A DNA stretch of 64,000 bases from Ctena decussata (GCA_963989385.1 OZ022500.1:113811842-113875841); one strand, 5' to 3'. Shown: positions 47,167 through 59,512, counted from the stretch's first letter. Translations and numbers: made by a program. Notes: generated from the sequence alone by a model not told the origin.

Positions 47167-47995
47167 TTTTTTAGCGCGCCTTTGCAAAGCAAAGCAGAGC
47201 TTATGCTATACCAATGGCGTCGTAGTCCGAGTATGCGTTAGCGTCAGCGTCCGCGTTAGCGTCAGCGTCCTCGTCGGCGTCCGTGATCAGGTTAACCAAT
47301 GTTAACAATTGTGTTTAGCTCCATGTTCAACTCTGTATCTTAGAAACTACAGCAGCTACAATCATCATACTTGGTACATATATACATCCATATGACTGCA
47401 GCAGCTGCATGACACAATTGTATGTCCTTGACCTATATGTCACGGTTGACTGACTTTGCCGTTTGGCACTGTTTTTAAGGCAAAATTTTTAGTTTTGATG
47501 AAACCTTTGACAGAAGAGACTTGATACTTGGTCAAATAGCATATCCCTATAATTGCAGCAGCTGCAGAGCTACCATGCTGACACCTGTGGCCTTGACCTC
47601 TGTTCTTGGTCCAGTGATTTTGTCTTATATTTCAAGCACTGTTTGATAGATTAACATCACAGCTGGCATAGTGGATCGGTCTGACATCCCGAATGACCTC
47701 ATTTTATTTATAGATCACTGTGACCTATATTTCATGGTTCAGTGATTTTGCCTTGTGTCTCCAAAGCTGTTTATAGATTAACATCATATTTTGGAATTTG
47801 AGGTCACTCTAACATATATTTTATCATTCAGTGATTTGCTTCATATTTTAGGTGTATTTAGTATGTATTCATCATATACCTGGGATAATGGCTCAGTCTG
47901 ACACTGCAGATGACATGATATATTTGTAGGTCTTGGTGACTGTGAGAATCAGGCACCCATAAGGCGCGCTTTGTTGTCTTCTGACAACTCTTGTT
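47167..47995 (+). mobile_element. Helentron-like element (AGCGCGCC family), complete
   Basis: Starts TTTTTTAGCGCGCCTT. It ends with the exact complement AAGGCGCGCT (47961-47970), a 6-bp hairpin GTTGTCTTCTGACAAC (47973-47988) and TCTTGTT. The head is followed by GCGTCAGCGTCCGCG-type direct repeats. The terminal layout is identical to the 30632-32548 element although the sequences differ, which supports a shared replication machinery. Noncoding. Confidence 0.72.
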
Positions 47996-48307
47996 AAGGT
48001 TACAGGAGATTCCTTAGGTTGGCATGTTAACTTGGCAATATTTAGGGAAAATGATACTGCAGGGAAAGTGCAGGAGGGGGGAGAGGGGGAAGGTGGTGGT
48101 GGGGGATCTGCTTATGTCCAAAAAACATTACTAGTTTGAGTCAAAGGTCCTGCAGTAAAGGTCCTGTGGTTCAGTGTTCATCAGTTTTGCTTGCAACCTG
48201 GAATGGTCAGGGAAATTTAAATTTTTTTTCAAGGTTAGTGAAAAGTCAGAGCATTATACAAAATGGTCTGTGAAATTTGAAATACTTGTACCAAGAAAGT
48301 CATGGAA

Positions 48308-48757
48308 TTTTTATACCCCGCCACACACTAGTGGCGGGGTATTATGTTTTCACGTTGGCCGTCCGTGTGTCCGTCCATAGTACATACGTCCGTCCGTCCA
48401 TCCGCACCTCGTTTCTGTTCAATAGCTTAAGTATTTATCAACAGATTTCCTTCAAATTTTGCATATGCATTTGTATCAAGAATGTCTCACTTGGGATTGT
48501 TAATGGGCAAATTTTGATAATTTCTGACAGAGTTATGGCACTTGTCAATGTACTAAAAATGGTTTTTGGCCTCTAGTTCCTTTACTACTTGGAGTATCAT
48601 GATGAAACTTCACAAACATGATCCAAGTAACAAAAGCTTTATTTGAGCACAGAATGTCCTGGGGTTATACAGAGGAAAAATAATTCTGGAAAAATTGGTA
48701 TGTAAAAAAGGTTTGCAGTGGTGGGGTATCAGGCAGCCGTTTGCGATGCTTTTATTT
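48308..48757 (+). mobile_element. Helentron-like element (ATACCCCGCCAC family)
   Basis: Head is a perfect 12-bp hairpin ATACCCCGCCAC-ACACTA-GTGGCGGGGTAT (48313-48342) after TTTTT, followed by GTCCGTCCGTCC-type repeats. Near the end GTGGTGGGGTAT (48718-48729) repeats the arm with one mismatch, and a weak hairpin (GCAGCC..GATGC) precedes CTTTTATT. Same plan as the two families above, with a less certain 3' end. Confidence 0.6.
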
Positions 48758-49401
48758 TATTGTGGCTTTGAATGTGGCAGTTTTACTGGTCAAATTCTAA
48801 TGAACAAATGAGTTTCAGCTTTGCAAATGATAAAGGAATAAAGTTGTACGTGCTGACTTCTCACAAAGTAAAAGAAATATGTAAAAATCGGCATGTTTTT
48901 CTAACAACCAGGCTCAACATGGTAAGTGTTACCAAAGGGTCTAAATGTTTCCAGATAGAAGGAAGTATGCCCAGTATGATTGTAAAAGTGTGTCTGTAAT
49001 ATTTTCCGTCAGATATATATATAAGAAAAACTGTCAGAAAACAAAGTAGTTTACCAGTGACTAACAGTTTCCTTCAATATCTTTGAACATATATTTCCGT
49101 GGAAGTAAATTGGCCTACATACTGTGAAAATTTAACAAAACCCACCTGAATTAGAGCTCTGGTTTGGCCACAAGATTGTTATACTTTCAGCCTCAAATTC
49201 AGGGTAAGCAACCCTCCTAGTTTTGTTTTGTCCCTGATCTTAATGGGGGCAGGTTCAACTTGAAAAATTGCTCCCATATGAGCAAATTGTTTTCTGTATG
49301 TAGCCCTCATTTTGGACAGCTTTTGTCACCCAGGCAAGCAAACAACATGTTGCAAAAGTTGTTCGTCTCTGTAAAAATTAACAGATAATAAAATTGAAGG
49401 T

Positions 49402-49623
49402 GTAGGGGAGAGTCTGGTAACTTCGGACAGCGGGTAAATTTAGACAGTGACATTTTTTCCTTCATATGACAGTTGTCTGGAACTAAAACAAAACAGTAAC
49501 TGGCCAAACAGTGAAAATCCTGATGAGACTGCTCATGATGAGCCGTCTCATCTTGATTTTCACTGTTTGCAATGGTATGTCCGAATTTACCAGCCTGTCC
49601 AAAGTTGCCCGACTCTCCCCTAC
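49402..49623. mobile_element. MITE with GTAGGGGAGAGTC TIRs
   Basis: Perfect 13-base TIRs (49402-49414 and 49611-49623), with further inverted similarity (GGTAAATTTAGACAG / CTGTCC..ACCAG). A central hairpin of the GATGAG..GCTCATGATGAGC type lies at 49502-49570. Noncoding. Confidence 0.75.
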
Positions 49624-49851
49624 CCATACTCCTTACGAGTGGTAGTGTCTTTGCTTAGCATAAAATGATGAGGAGTCAGTTGTAAAGGAAAGTTTGTTTT
49701 AGATACTAGTTCTTTATGTGGTGGGGGAGGCATTGCTTACAAGTGATGCATTGTTTCTGAAGCATTTGGGAGATTTTTGCCTCACAGTTTTATTGAAGCA
49801 GACTGTACGTAAATTATAATAGAGATTACAAGTAATCTTTTCCCAGTTCAG

Positions 49852-50054
49852 ATGGAGCCCCGGTAGCTCAGTGGGTTAAGCGCTGGCCTACTGATCTAGC
49901 GGTCGTGGGTTCGAGCCCCGCTGGAGGCGGAGTTCTTTCCATCGTAAACGGGGTTCCATTGCACACAGCCTTTCATTATCACAAGCCCATCGTCCTGATA
50001 TGACTGAAATACTGTTGAAAAGGACGTAAAATCGCAAGTCATCCATCCATCCAT
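49852..50054 (+). mobile_element. tRNA-headed SINE, copy 3
   Basis: Same family and orientation as 40103-40300 and differing from it at only a couple of positions by eye. Flanked by the 10-base target duplication CCCAGTTCAG (49842-49851 and 50055-50064). It ends in (ATCC)n. The close identity and intact duplication suggest recent activity. Confidence 0.93.
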
Positions 50055-50692
50055 CCCAGTTCAGCTGTCTATTATTTGATGTGTTGGATTATTGTTTAAT
50101 GGAATAAATCATACATGTATATCAAACAGTTACTGATCTCCTACTACAGACTACAGTGAAAGCCTGGATAAAGAGGGGCTTTGAAGATAGTTCTGAGATA
50201 ATTTAAGTGGAGTTAACATCCAAATAGGAATTGTTATATAATGATTATCCAGAAAGCTCATATCTTACTATGATAATTATGGGATACATCATAGGTAATA
50301 ATGTGTTGTCTATTAAATGCCAACTACATTGCATAGGGGAGATAACTGATATGACATTAAGCTGTTTGAAATAACGAGGTTAGAGTACATTGCTTGGATA
50401 TCAAAACATACAGAGCCCTTCACAGTCAGTCCTCATACGTAGATGGCACCAGATGGTTACCTGGCTTTTATTGACAATCTCCAAGTCCGTAGCTCAGAGA
50501 GCTTATCCTAGACCTACAGTCATGTACTTTTCTTGCATATCGAAGAACTGTCAGCTCAAACCAAAGTGGCAAGGAGATTATACTTGTTGTACAGGACTGA
50601 TGCCAACAGAATTGACCTGTCAAACCAGTATCAGCCTGTAGAATTCCACAGTCTGTGTACTAATATGCTGATTAGAGCTTAGACACAACAAA

Positions 50693-50875
50693 CCAATAAA
50701 GTGGCATGTGCACCACGCGAAGACTTAGATCAGTCTTTACTGTTGGCATAGAGGTAGCTTAGACCCTTAGCTACCCTTTAAGCGCACAGGGAAGACTCTG
50801 ATCAGACTGGGCAGGTCTGAGTCTATACTGGGTGCATATGTCCCTTTGTTGGTTTTGTCATGTTGCTGCTTATTA
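50693..50875. mobile_element. Foldback MITE, CACAAAGTGGTTGTGCGC family, degraded copy
   Basis: Keeps the AGCTACCCTTTAAGCGC core, GAAGACTCTGATCAGACTGG and the TTTGTTGGTTTT end found in 56897-57133 and 59513-59750. The left TIR is eroded. Confidence 0.6.
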
Positions 50876-50977
50876 AGATTTCTCAGAGCTCTAGCTCATT
50901 GAAGAAAGTTCCACATCCCTGTCTGTGATCAGTTTAACCAATGTTCTCCTTAACATGTTGTGACCCCTCAACAGAAC

Positions 50978-51860
50978 GGGGGCTGTATTTATAAAATGAC
51001 GTAAGTGGTTGCTATGCTGTTGCTAAGGCTTAATTTATATAAAGGAGATTTCCTACAACTATGAAATTTGCTCTGGAGGAACACAGTACTTCACTTTCCC
51101 CAGCAAACAGCTGTTAAAACCTGATAAGCACACATATCAAATACACATAATTACTTCCACGATTTGGAAGTAAATAAAGGGGAGAGTGATAGACTGAACA
51201 GTCTTTTCAGATTGTTCCTCCAGAGCAAATTTCATAGTTGTAGGGAATCTCCTCCAAAGAAATTTAGCCTTAGCAACAGCATAGCAACCACTTAAAGGTA
51301 GGTTCCTGTACTTTGGAATGCATCATTATTTTGATCATCTTTCATCCAACTTGTTGGAAAGCACTTATAAAAAGGGAATGAATAAGCTTCACTTAAAAGA
51401 GTTAATCAAAATATTATTAGAAAAGTTGTTTTGCAAGGGATTTCCTAACTCTGCTTCGCACACCAGTTAGTGCTATTTTTAGTTCGCGCCCAAAATAGAT
51501 AACCTTAGCTGACGTCATGCTGCATTGCATTTTGGGATAGTTTTAACCCATCTGCCATGCCAGTACCTCTAGGAGAGCTCACGGCAAGAGAAAATTTACC
51601 TTTGGACAATGGCATCAGAAACCGCACACTTATAGACATATAACACATCTATTTTTAGAACTGGAATTCCAACGAAGGAAAATAAACCAAAAGGGAAAAC
51701 GACTATTTTCTTCAACATCCGACGATTTTCTCAGTAGCAACAGATTCAGAAAAATAAGAGAATTCAATACTACCCAGAAAAAGGCGAAATTATTTTGTGA
51801 ACATAATTGTTATCGCTGGTCCAGGAACCTACCTTTAAGACGTTTTATAGATACGGCCCC
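50978..51860. mobile_element. Foldback MITE (GCTATGCTGTTGCTAAGGC family), middle of the nest
   Basis: Arms GGGGCTGTATTTATAAAATG / CGTTTTATAGATACGGCCCC, with internal GTTGCTATGCTGTTGCTAAG and complement. The right arm is split by the TTAA-flanked MITE at 51296-51834. Excising that MITE with one TTAA restores an arm that pairs with the left arm. Confidence 0.8.
51296..51834. mobile_element. TTAA-flanked MITE (piggyBac-like), copy 2, innermost
   Basis: Ends AGGTAGGTTCCTG and CAGGAACCTACCT, flanked by TTAA (51292-51295 and 51835-51838). About 90% identical to 29403-29934 by eye and 7 bases longer, including a CTGACGTCATG insertion near 51508. Confidence 0.88.
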
Positions 51861-52416
51861 TGGTTAGCAGTATGATTCTGATGAGGGGCCTGAGTGTGTT
51901 TTTAGTTAAAAAAATAAGGAAAACTATCTTGGAATTATTATCAGAACCTCAGCCTTTCTTGGAGATCTGCTCAGAGCTACAGCTGCAAAGGGAGCTCAGT
52001 CTGATACAGAATGTACTTGCCCCCCTTCTTATACAGTGCTAGTCAAAGGTATATGGGTAACCTTCATGTTTTTTCGTTATTTTTAAAAAGGGAAATATCT
52101 GTTTTAACTTCATGTTTGAGACCCTAGATAAAATGGTGTCTGCCCATAAAGAAAAGAATTTGCTCCTAATAGAGCAAAGGAGCAAATTGTTTCAAGGGTT
52201 GTCCCATATTGCAAAGGGAGGCAAAAATGAAAATAGCAGAGTTGATTCCGCTGAACATATATCCATTCACCTTACAGGAAAGGATTTCTCTGAGAAAGCA
52301 GACCCTTTCCTATAAGGGTAGCCCCTTTTAAAAAGGTATTGAGCACCTTCTTCGGAAGCAAATACTGTTCTGCTGTAGATGTCCTCGTTGTGAAAATGAC
52401 AACCAAACCAGGCCCC

Positions 52417-52552
52417 GAGGTTATAAAACTTGAGTTTATTCTCAAACTCAAAATAAAGCGCACTGATTGGCTGCTTCCGAGCACATTCTCGGAAGCAGCC
52501 AATCAGTATGCCTTATTTTGAGTTTGAGATTATTCTCAAGTTTTATAACCTC
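52417..52552. mobile_element. Foldback MITE, family GGTTATAAAACTT, copy 1
   Basis: Perfect 18-base TIR GAGGTTATAAAACTTGAG (52417-52434; complement 52535-52552). The palindrome is almost complete around GAGCACATTCTC, with GATTGGCTGCTTCCGA arms. The 63555-63792 element has the same outer motif. Confidence 0.85.
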
Positions 52553-52924
52553 GAACCCATGTTGTGTATCCATACACCTTAAAACATCAAAGCTTTTAAT
52601 GTTAATGTTGACAAGCACTTAAAATAGACAAAGTATAACAGTATCTGATGCTGTCTTGTTTCTAAAACATCATTGTTGGTGAGTCAATATTGACTTGCGT
52701 CTGTAACCTTTGTCTTGAAGCTCAGCCATGATCGATTGCGGATATAAGTAAACAGTTGGAACGATCTAAGTGGAATAGATGTCTCTTTAAACAGGGATAC
52801 TCTTTCTGTGTGCTTGATACTTCAAACAGACTATAAGAAAATTGTTATAGATTATCAATAATGGTTTCAACATTGTACCATAACTACTTGAATTATTAGG
52901 GCACTTAGGGTGTATGGGAACACT

Positions 52925-53055
52925 TTTAGGGGAATTAACTCTGTCATTTTCTTTTTTGCTTGCCTTCTCAATGGGGGCCAACTCTTATAGGAAAGAGTTT
53001 GCTCCTCTAGGAGCAAATTCTTTCCTTTAAGAGTAGACCTTTTTGGAAGGGGTTT
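52925..53055. repeat. Short inverted element around TTTGCTCCTC/GGAGCAAA
   Basis: AAAGAGTTTGCTCCTCTAGG pairs with its near complement AGCAAATTCTTTCC, followed by AAGAGTAGACC. The same theme occurs at about 6400-6610, 49265-49295 and 52140-52330, so it is a dispersed family. Confidence 0.5.
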
Positions 53056-53201
53056 GTATCTCAGGGAAGCAAACAAAAATTGTCTCCCTTTGAAAAATGA
53101 TGGAAAAACATGCTTCTTAGGAAATAACTATTTATCCTAAAATTTGAACAAGTTGAGTTGACTATAGGCTGGGGATATGTACCAAATATTGTGTGTTAAT
53201 G

Positions 53202-53266
53202 GCAAACAGTGTATACCGTGATCAGAGTGCTCCTAAAGGAGCAGACTGATCAGGATCTACACTGTG
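53202..53266. mobile_element. Foldback hairpin, CAGATCAGACT family
   Basis: GCAAACAGTGTATACCGTGA / TCAGGATCTACACTGTG arms around GCTCCTAAAGGAGC. Confidence 0.65.
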
Positions 53267-54579
53267 TGATCAAGCACTTCTGTCCCAATAAATAGGGCTT
53301 TATTGTAAGCTTTGTTGTTTTGAGCAAACATTTGTTGGGGACATTAACTGTTAAGATAGAAAATCAACAGAAAACGATAGCTTGATACAAATAGATACAA
53401 ACAGAGTACCCTGGTTCATAGATACAAATAGAGTACCCCGGTTCACAGACAAGTCATTCAAAATTAGAAACAGTTTCCTTTCAAGATTTTGAAGGCCTTC
53501 TTCAATGATATGAGAACTGCATGGTTTGTTTTGTCTGTAGTTTGAGGTTTGTCTGTTATTTGAGGTTTACAGAAATGTTTACCAAGGTTGAACATAGAGG
53601 CTTGATGAGGCAGTTCTAATGAGTGCTATCAATTGAGTGGTATTACTTTTCTTACAAAAAGTAAGAAATAATTATCCCAGAATTATCCTAAAAAGAACCT
53701 TTTATCTTTATCTCTGTTATTCTGAAATAATTTCTGTTCGCTGTCTATAAAGACAAGTTTTTGTCCTAAATTAGAACTGGTTTAGAAAGGTGGATCTCTT
53801 GATGGGTCACAGTATATATTACATTTTGAAACAGTATAAGGATCAGTTTCAGTAATACCGGACATCTGAGAAATAATAAAAACACTGACTTAAAAGGCCA
53901 TTTATTAAGCCATAAATATTGTTTTTCATAGTTTAATGATCGCTTTAAAAGCATTTTACTGGTAAACAGTAAGTTTGTGGTCACTGATGAGAAGTTTGCT
54001 TGGAAATGGCAATTGTTGGGCCCACAGTTCATTAATCTTAAGGGACATAATTTTTGAGCCTGAATATTGAAGAAATGCAGTGGTTATTTCCCCTATGTTT
54101 GTCTTGGCACTAATCAGACTCTGAGGGTGCAATTCTTAACAGAGTTTCTTTTCACTTGGCTGGATCATCTTCTGGCCCCTTCAGTGGTATTGGGTAGGAG
54201 AAGCATAACTGTTGATTCCTAAAACTGAAAAATTCTAAAACTGTATGTCAGTTGGTAATTCTGGTTCTGGATATATTGCACTCACCTTAAGGCAGTGCCT
54301 GTGCTATTTGTTTTACTGATACCCATTTATTGATAGGCCAGGGCCTTTTCCCATCCGGCTAACAGAACCAGCAAAAAGGCTTGTAGGGCCGCTATCTGAG
54401 GTCAGACTCTACAAGGGGATTGGATAAACCCTTCGATAAAGTAAAGCAGTATAACCGAGAGTGCGTGTCACACAAGATTTTGGTTCCAGTGACCAAGGTC
54501 AAGGTCACAGTGGTCAAATGGCATCTCTGGGATATCTTATAGGCGTCCTAACTTTAACTCTTTTTACATAGAGATAAAA

Positions 54580-54619
54580 GGGGGGGGGGGGGGGTGGGGG
54601 GGGGGGGGGGGGGGGGGGG
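54580..54619. repeat. 40-base G tract interrupted by one T
   Basis: Poly-G on the + strand, a candidate for quadruplex formation and for length error in assembly. Confidence 0.9.
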
Positions 54620-54820
54620 AAGAAAGTGAAGGTGGTTTTAAGGTCAAATGTGTGTCTCTGTGATTACTCAAAGACCAGAAAAGCAAATTTGATCAAACTT
54701 TAAGAAAGTTAAAGCACATCGAGTAGATGTTTTGCATGCAAGATATATGTTTCCAGCTGTGACAATGAGGCACAGTGAGGTCAAAAGCTGCCTCATAGAC
54801 ATTCATTACTCAGTGCTCCA

Positions 54821-55053
54821 GATAGGAAGGGGTAGCAAGGATAATTTAGGGATAATTCTTCTTATTTTTCCATTAAAACATACATTGTGACCCCTTCATT
54901 AGAACTGTCTCGGCGAGACGGTTCTAATGAGGGGTCACTTTGTACGTCTCGCCAAGACGGTTCTAATGGGGGGTCACAATGAATGTTTTCGATGAGAAAT
55001 AAGAAACATTATCTCTGAATTATCCCATATACCCCTTCTTATCTGGAGCTCTG
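54821..55053. mobile_element. Foldback MITE, GACCCCTCAT family, copy 3
   Basis: Ends CAGTGCTCCAGATA.. and ..TATCTGGAGCTCTG, flanked by the 6-base direct repeat ATTACT (54815-54820 and 55054-55059). The central palindrome is partly duplicated: two right arms (GGTTCTAATGAGGGGTCAC and GGTTCTAATGGGGGGTCAC) follow one left arm. Confidence 0.8.
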
Positions 55054-55790
55054 ATTACTCACTGTAGAAGCTTGTTTCTCCATATCTCTTTGTCAACTAC
55101 ATGTATTTCATCTTTTGTAAAGACATAAAGACTGATTTGGAATTAATTTTTGAAACGCACAAAGTACTAATTGTGGAACCATGCATAGATGCATGATTGT
55201 ACGAATATTGGGATTTAAACAAAGCGAGATGTTTATTGAGCTCTTCCCTCTGAATAAAGATCTCTATAAATGGCACCAAACTTGCTGTTGTAAATGGCAG
55301 CAAAAAATTCTGTCGACGTGCAAGTTGTTTGTTTCTGGAAGTACATATTTGTTGTTTCCTCATGAGAATCGGCAGCTGAAGACGTCAGTTTCATGCCGGC
55401 AGTAATTTATGCCGATAAATCAGCATGTTGTCTCTTCAGTATTTTCCAATACTTCCCTGACACTGTTCTTCTCTAAGAGGTCATGTGACCAGAGTTGATT
55501 AGCGATTCAAGTAGAACACCAATAAATCAGGGGACCTGTGAAGAAAAAAAATGGAGTGGGGATGTTGTTAATTTGTGTGTAAGGCTATTTTGGTGACATG
55601 AATATTATCACTTTGGAAACATGGTTTCGCAAGGTTTTAATGACACAGAATGTAGAACATGTTGTATATATTAGAGTTTATGAGACAGTAAATGCCATTT
55701 TGATGTTTTTTTTTCGTCAAATTATTATGTTTGTGTTTTAAAAGGTGTAAACATGGTGGGATGACATTCCCCATGATGATAAGTGGTTGA

Positions 55791-55859
55791 GCAAACAATG
55801 TAGATCCTGACCAGACTGCTCCTTTTGGCGCAGTCTGATCAGGGTCTGCATTATTTGCC
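55791..55859. mobile_element. Foldback hairpin, CAGATCAGACT family
   Basis: Arms GCAAACAATGTAGATCCTGA / TCAGGGTCTGCATTATTTGC around CTCCTTTTGGCG. Confidence 0.65.
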
Positions 55860-56754
55860 ATTTCAGCAGCATTCTTGATTTTGAATGTGACCAATTTCTG
55901 GATGCGACCCTTTTTTCAACAAATTATCTTTGTGTGGTAAAAGGTGTAAACACGTTATGATGACTTTTTGCCAGTTTTTGCTGGATAGATAATTGGAAGA
56001 TAGTGAGACATAGAGGTCAGTGAGCAGGCCTAAGGCTAGCTTTTTCGTACATCTAAGTTTATTCACATTTTATGAACTGATCAAATGGCATAGATATGGT
56101 GACATCTGACTGTGTACCAAATTAATGATATGTTAGTGTGAGCGAATATAGAAAACCACATCTTCGAATGGATGAATCATTTACATTTTGAGGTTGATGG
56201 TGTAGAATTTTGGATACTAATTTATCTCGAAAAGGAAGTGCAAAGCAATTAATGGTGGCATTATCCTCATTGCTGGAGATAGCAGAGCCCAAGATTATGG
56301 GCCGATTCTTGCTGATGTAATTTTGAGCTAATTTTTGATAATTCTCGATTTATCGCCATCGAAATATGCATTGTGGCTCCTTGTTAGAATAGGACTGCAT
56401 CCTAAGCAGTATTATTCAGGGGTCACAGTGTATACTCTAAGGAGAATTCTTTGCAATTATCACTCCAAAAAAGCGCCTAATCTGAAGCTGTGCCACCAGT
56501 CTGTGTTTGGCATGATTTTGTGCATTTTGGCAACATAGAAACAGACTGCAAGAAGGAATGCAAAACTTGGCCTTTTTGTCTAAACATTATTTAGACAATA
56601 TCAATGGATATAGGAAGTAGGGAAGGTCCTGAGACTGCTCAGACTTGCTGACAGATTTAGGCAGACGACAAAATTTACGTCTGCAAAATTTAATAATAAA
56701 AAATCAATCCAAGCTATATTTTCTAGAGAATTCAAAGACTAGAAGGCAAACAGT

Positions 56755-56812
56755 TTAGATCCAGATGAGGTGGCTCATTATGAGCCACCTCATCCGAATA
56801 TACGCTGGTTAA
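56755..56812. mobile_element. Foldback hairpin, AGATCCAGATGAG family
   Basis: GGCAAACAGTTTAGATCCAG..GTGGCTCATTATGAGCCAC..CTGGTTAAC palindrome. Relative of 38752-38819. Confidence 0.65.
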
Positions 56813-56896
56813 CAATTCAGCTATTTTTGTATAATAAAGTGCTAAAACACAGACTTAGACTAATTTAGAATTTTTGACAAATTGTTTTTGCATATA

Positions 56897-57133
56897 TGAG
56901 CCGCGACACGAGAAAACCCACAAAGTGGTTGTGCGCCTAGCGTAGACTCAGATCAGCCTGGGCATCAGCCCAGTCTGATTAGAGTCTTTGCTGTCTGCAT
57001 GGAGGTAGCGTACACCCTTAGCTACCCATTAAGTGCCAGGCGAAGACTCAGGTCAGATGGGCAGGTGCCCAGGCTGATCGGAGTCTGCACTGGGCACACA
57101 ACCACTTTGTTGGTTTTCTCGTGTCGCGGCTCA
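56897..57133. mobile_element. Foldback MITE, TGAGCCGCGACACGAG family, copy 1
   Basis: TIRs of at least 20 bases (TGAGCCGCGACACGAGAAAA), extended as a foldback through ACAAAGTGGTTGTGCGCC and CAGATCAGCCTGGGCAT. The core is AGCGTACACCCTTAGCTACC. The total is 237 bp, noncoding. Confidence 0.88.
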
Positions 57134-57695
57134 TATTTTTGTTTAAATGCTCCACATGCATGTGGGGATTAACCTATTTCAAATTATCAACAAAAAAGGA
57201 AGACTTTTTCAACTACTTTAATAACTATAGTATGGATAATAGATTATCCCCTGGGCTGTGTAAAAAGAACGAGGACGTGTCACTTGTATGGTTTTTAAGG
57301 ACAGCATGCTAATGACTCATGGATATTAAAGTTTAGTGACAGCAAAATACCAATTGCGAATTGAAATTGCGTAGCTTTGCTTAAACGAGGTTCATTATTC
57401 TAAAGGAGGCTATATTATATTTATATAAAAAGGTTATGATCATCTAATTGGTGTATAATAGCCGTTGTTGTTTATTCCGCAGATCAAGTGTTTGATAGGC
57501 GTAGCGATGGTTGGTCATAGACAAATATTGCCTCAACCATTGCTGACCTTCGGAATGCCTTATGCCGTAATTATTCTAACTATTTGGATGCCTTGACCAA
57601 TTCATGCAATATTACTAAGATTTGAACAAGTCAGATTCACTAGCAGGTGACGCTTAAAGAATTTCCAACAGTGCGTAAAAAACTGCTTGCCCAGT

Positions 57696-57759
57696 GGCAA
57701 ACAGTGTAGACCCTAATCAGACTGCTCCTTAGGAGCAGTCTGATCTAGGTCTGGACTGT
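57696..57759. mobile_element. Foldback hairpin, CAGATCAGACT family
   Basis: GGCAAACAGTGTAGACCCTA arm with complement around CTCCTTAGGAG. Confidence 0.65.
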
Positions 57760-58830
57760 TAGCTCAACAATGCCTATGTTCAAATAGTTAGGGTTGTTAT
57801 GGTATATTTGGGGTACGTTTCGAATCAAAACATGTTTTGTCGGGTCATAAAATCTATGCTTGAGTTGTCACGGTGTTTTGGGCATAGATAAAGAGGTTCC
57901 TTTAAAAGTAGTTTACCCATAATGTGTCTCGATAAATTTTACAGCTTGTGCACAAAATTTCTATGAGAATTGTACACCTCAGATTTTTTTGTTGAAACTT
58001 GTTTTTGGGTGAAGATTTTGACATAGGCAGATCAGTGTCTTTTATGTTAGTCTTTTGTGAGGTATATCTGATAGAGATTAGCCTAGTGTACGCTTAAGCA
58101 TTATTTAACAAAAGAATAAATTTTTACAAATTTTAAAAAGTAAGTAAAATTTAAAATTCATGAAATTGTTGATGCCTGCTCAAAGACAATTGCTGTTTAA
58201 TAGTTGTATTATTACGACAATGAGCATTCAGATTGAGATCCTTGAAATCGGGCTAATCAGTCACTATGATAAGATAGCGTAAGATTTTGAAGTATGTAGG
58301 AGAGACTATGACGTGTGACATCATACCGATACTGAGCAACGTGTATCTTGTTGATTTGAGTAAAACCCACAAATAATTTTTTTTGTGGTGACCTGGAGAA
58401 TATGCTGTATTACATTGTGACATTGTGTTTAATATTCTAACAGGACATTAAAAAAGCGAAGATGTGTGATTACTGATTTTGAAGGGGTTGTAAAATCTCA
58501 AGTGAGGTACGAGAATCTAATTGTCTAGACAGGCTAGGAACAATTTACATAGTAAGTCTGTGAAAACACTTGTGCAAATGAATGGCCAAAGATTCTTGAG
58601 TGCATGCCAGGTGCACTGTTACTCATAACCGTGGAAACAATGTGAAGCTAAGTACTACTACATACAGTGTTGTGATAGAGGAGGCTGAAGATAGTGATTT
58701 TCGATTCTCTTTCGATTGGCTGGATTTATTCATTCGAAAACTCCTTGGATTTGTATGTGGAATTATAAGAGTTCCATATAAGGCTGAGTTTGGATGATAA
58801 TTGTCAGATAATTTTTTATTTGGCATATAA

Positions 58831-58928
58831 AAATATCTTGTGACCCCTCATTAAAACATTTCTTTTGACCCCTCATTAGAACTGCCTCTATGAGGCAGTT
58901 CTAATGAGGGGTCACAAGATATGTTTTT
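58831..58928. mobile_element. Foldback core, GACCCCTCAT family
   Basis: TCTTGTGACCCCTCATTA repeated once in tandem, then a perfect palindrome around GCCTCTATGAGGC. The outer TIRs of the full element are not recognisable. Confidence 0.7.
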
Positions 58929-59512
58929 GTCTCTCCTGCAACTAGTAGAAGCAACACATAAGTATTACTTTCCAGTTAGTGTAAGGGGCTTAAAAACTTG
59001 TTTTCTCACAGGATTTTCTATGTGTTCATAGGGGCTGAAAATGGGCCCCATTCCCAAACAGAATTTCTTTAAAATTATGCTGAATTCCCAAATTTTTCAA
59101 CTTACACCGGGAATTTGCATTCCCAAATCCCAAATGGCCAATGTTTTCCCCAATTTTAGGAAAAAGGCCCCATTTCCAAAATACCTGGATAAAGCCCTGT
59201 TTCTGATTTCGGTCTGTTTTGTGCCAATGGTCAGACAGGCAAGACACTGCTGTATATAGAATTCTTACTGTTATTTTTTCATGGAAAAATAAAAATTATC
59301 TGAGAATTATCATGAAAAAACTGCCATATCTGAAGCTTTGAACAGATATTTAGGGACTTATGGGAGTAACTTCCATTTTTTTTTTTTTTTTTGAGAAAAA
59401 AAAGAGGTTAATATCATTTTGTGATAAGTGCAGAGACTGCAGCTTGAAGATTAATTGCACTGACAGTAGAACATACTTCTTCAAATCTTTGCAAGGTTAC
59501 ATGACAACTAAA

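Larger units (their letters stand above)
50884..51980. mobile_element. Foldback MITE (GACCCCTCAT family), outermost of a three-level nest
   Basis: Left arm 50884-50977 (AGAGCTCTAG, GTTGTGACCCCTCAACAGAAC) and right arm 51861-51980 (CTGATGAGGGGCCTGAG, AAATAAGGAAAACTATC, CTCAGAGCTACAG) are the two halves of an element like 36959-37160. They are separated by an inserted foldback at 50978-51860. Confidence 0.6.

Noticed and set aside
47211..47285. CRISPR-like or regulatory direct repeats (GCGTCAGCGTCCGCG)
   Set aside because: They are the direct-repeat head of a Helentron-like element and have no spacer structure.
50390..50641. Possible exon with an 83-codon + strand frame
   Set aside because: No acceptor or donor with a phase consistent with CNOT6 and no similarity to the expected nuclease-domain start.
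58600..58797. Short + strand frame with acidic and hydrophobic segments (65 codons)
   Set aside because: No splice context or recognisable domain; within chance expectation for this much sequence.
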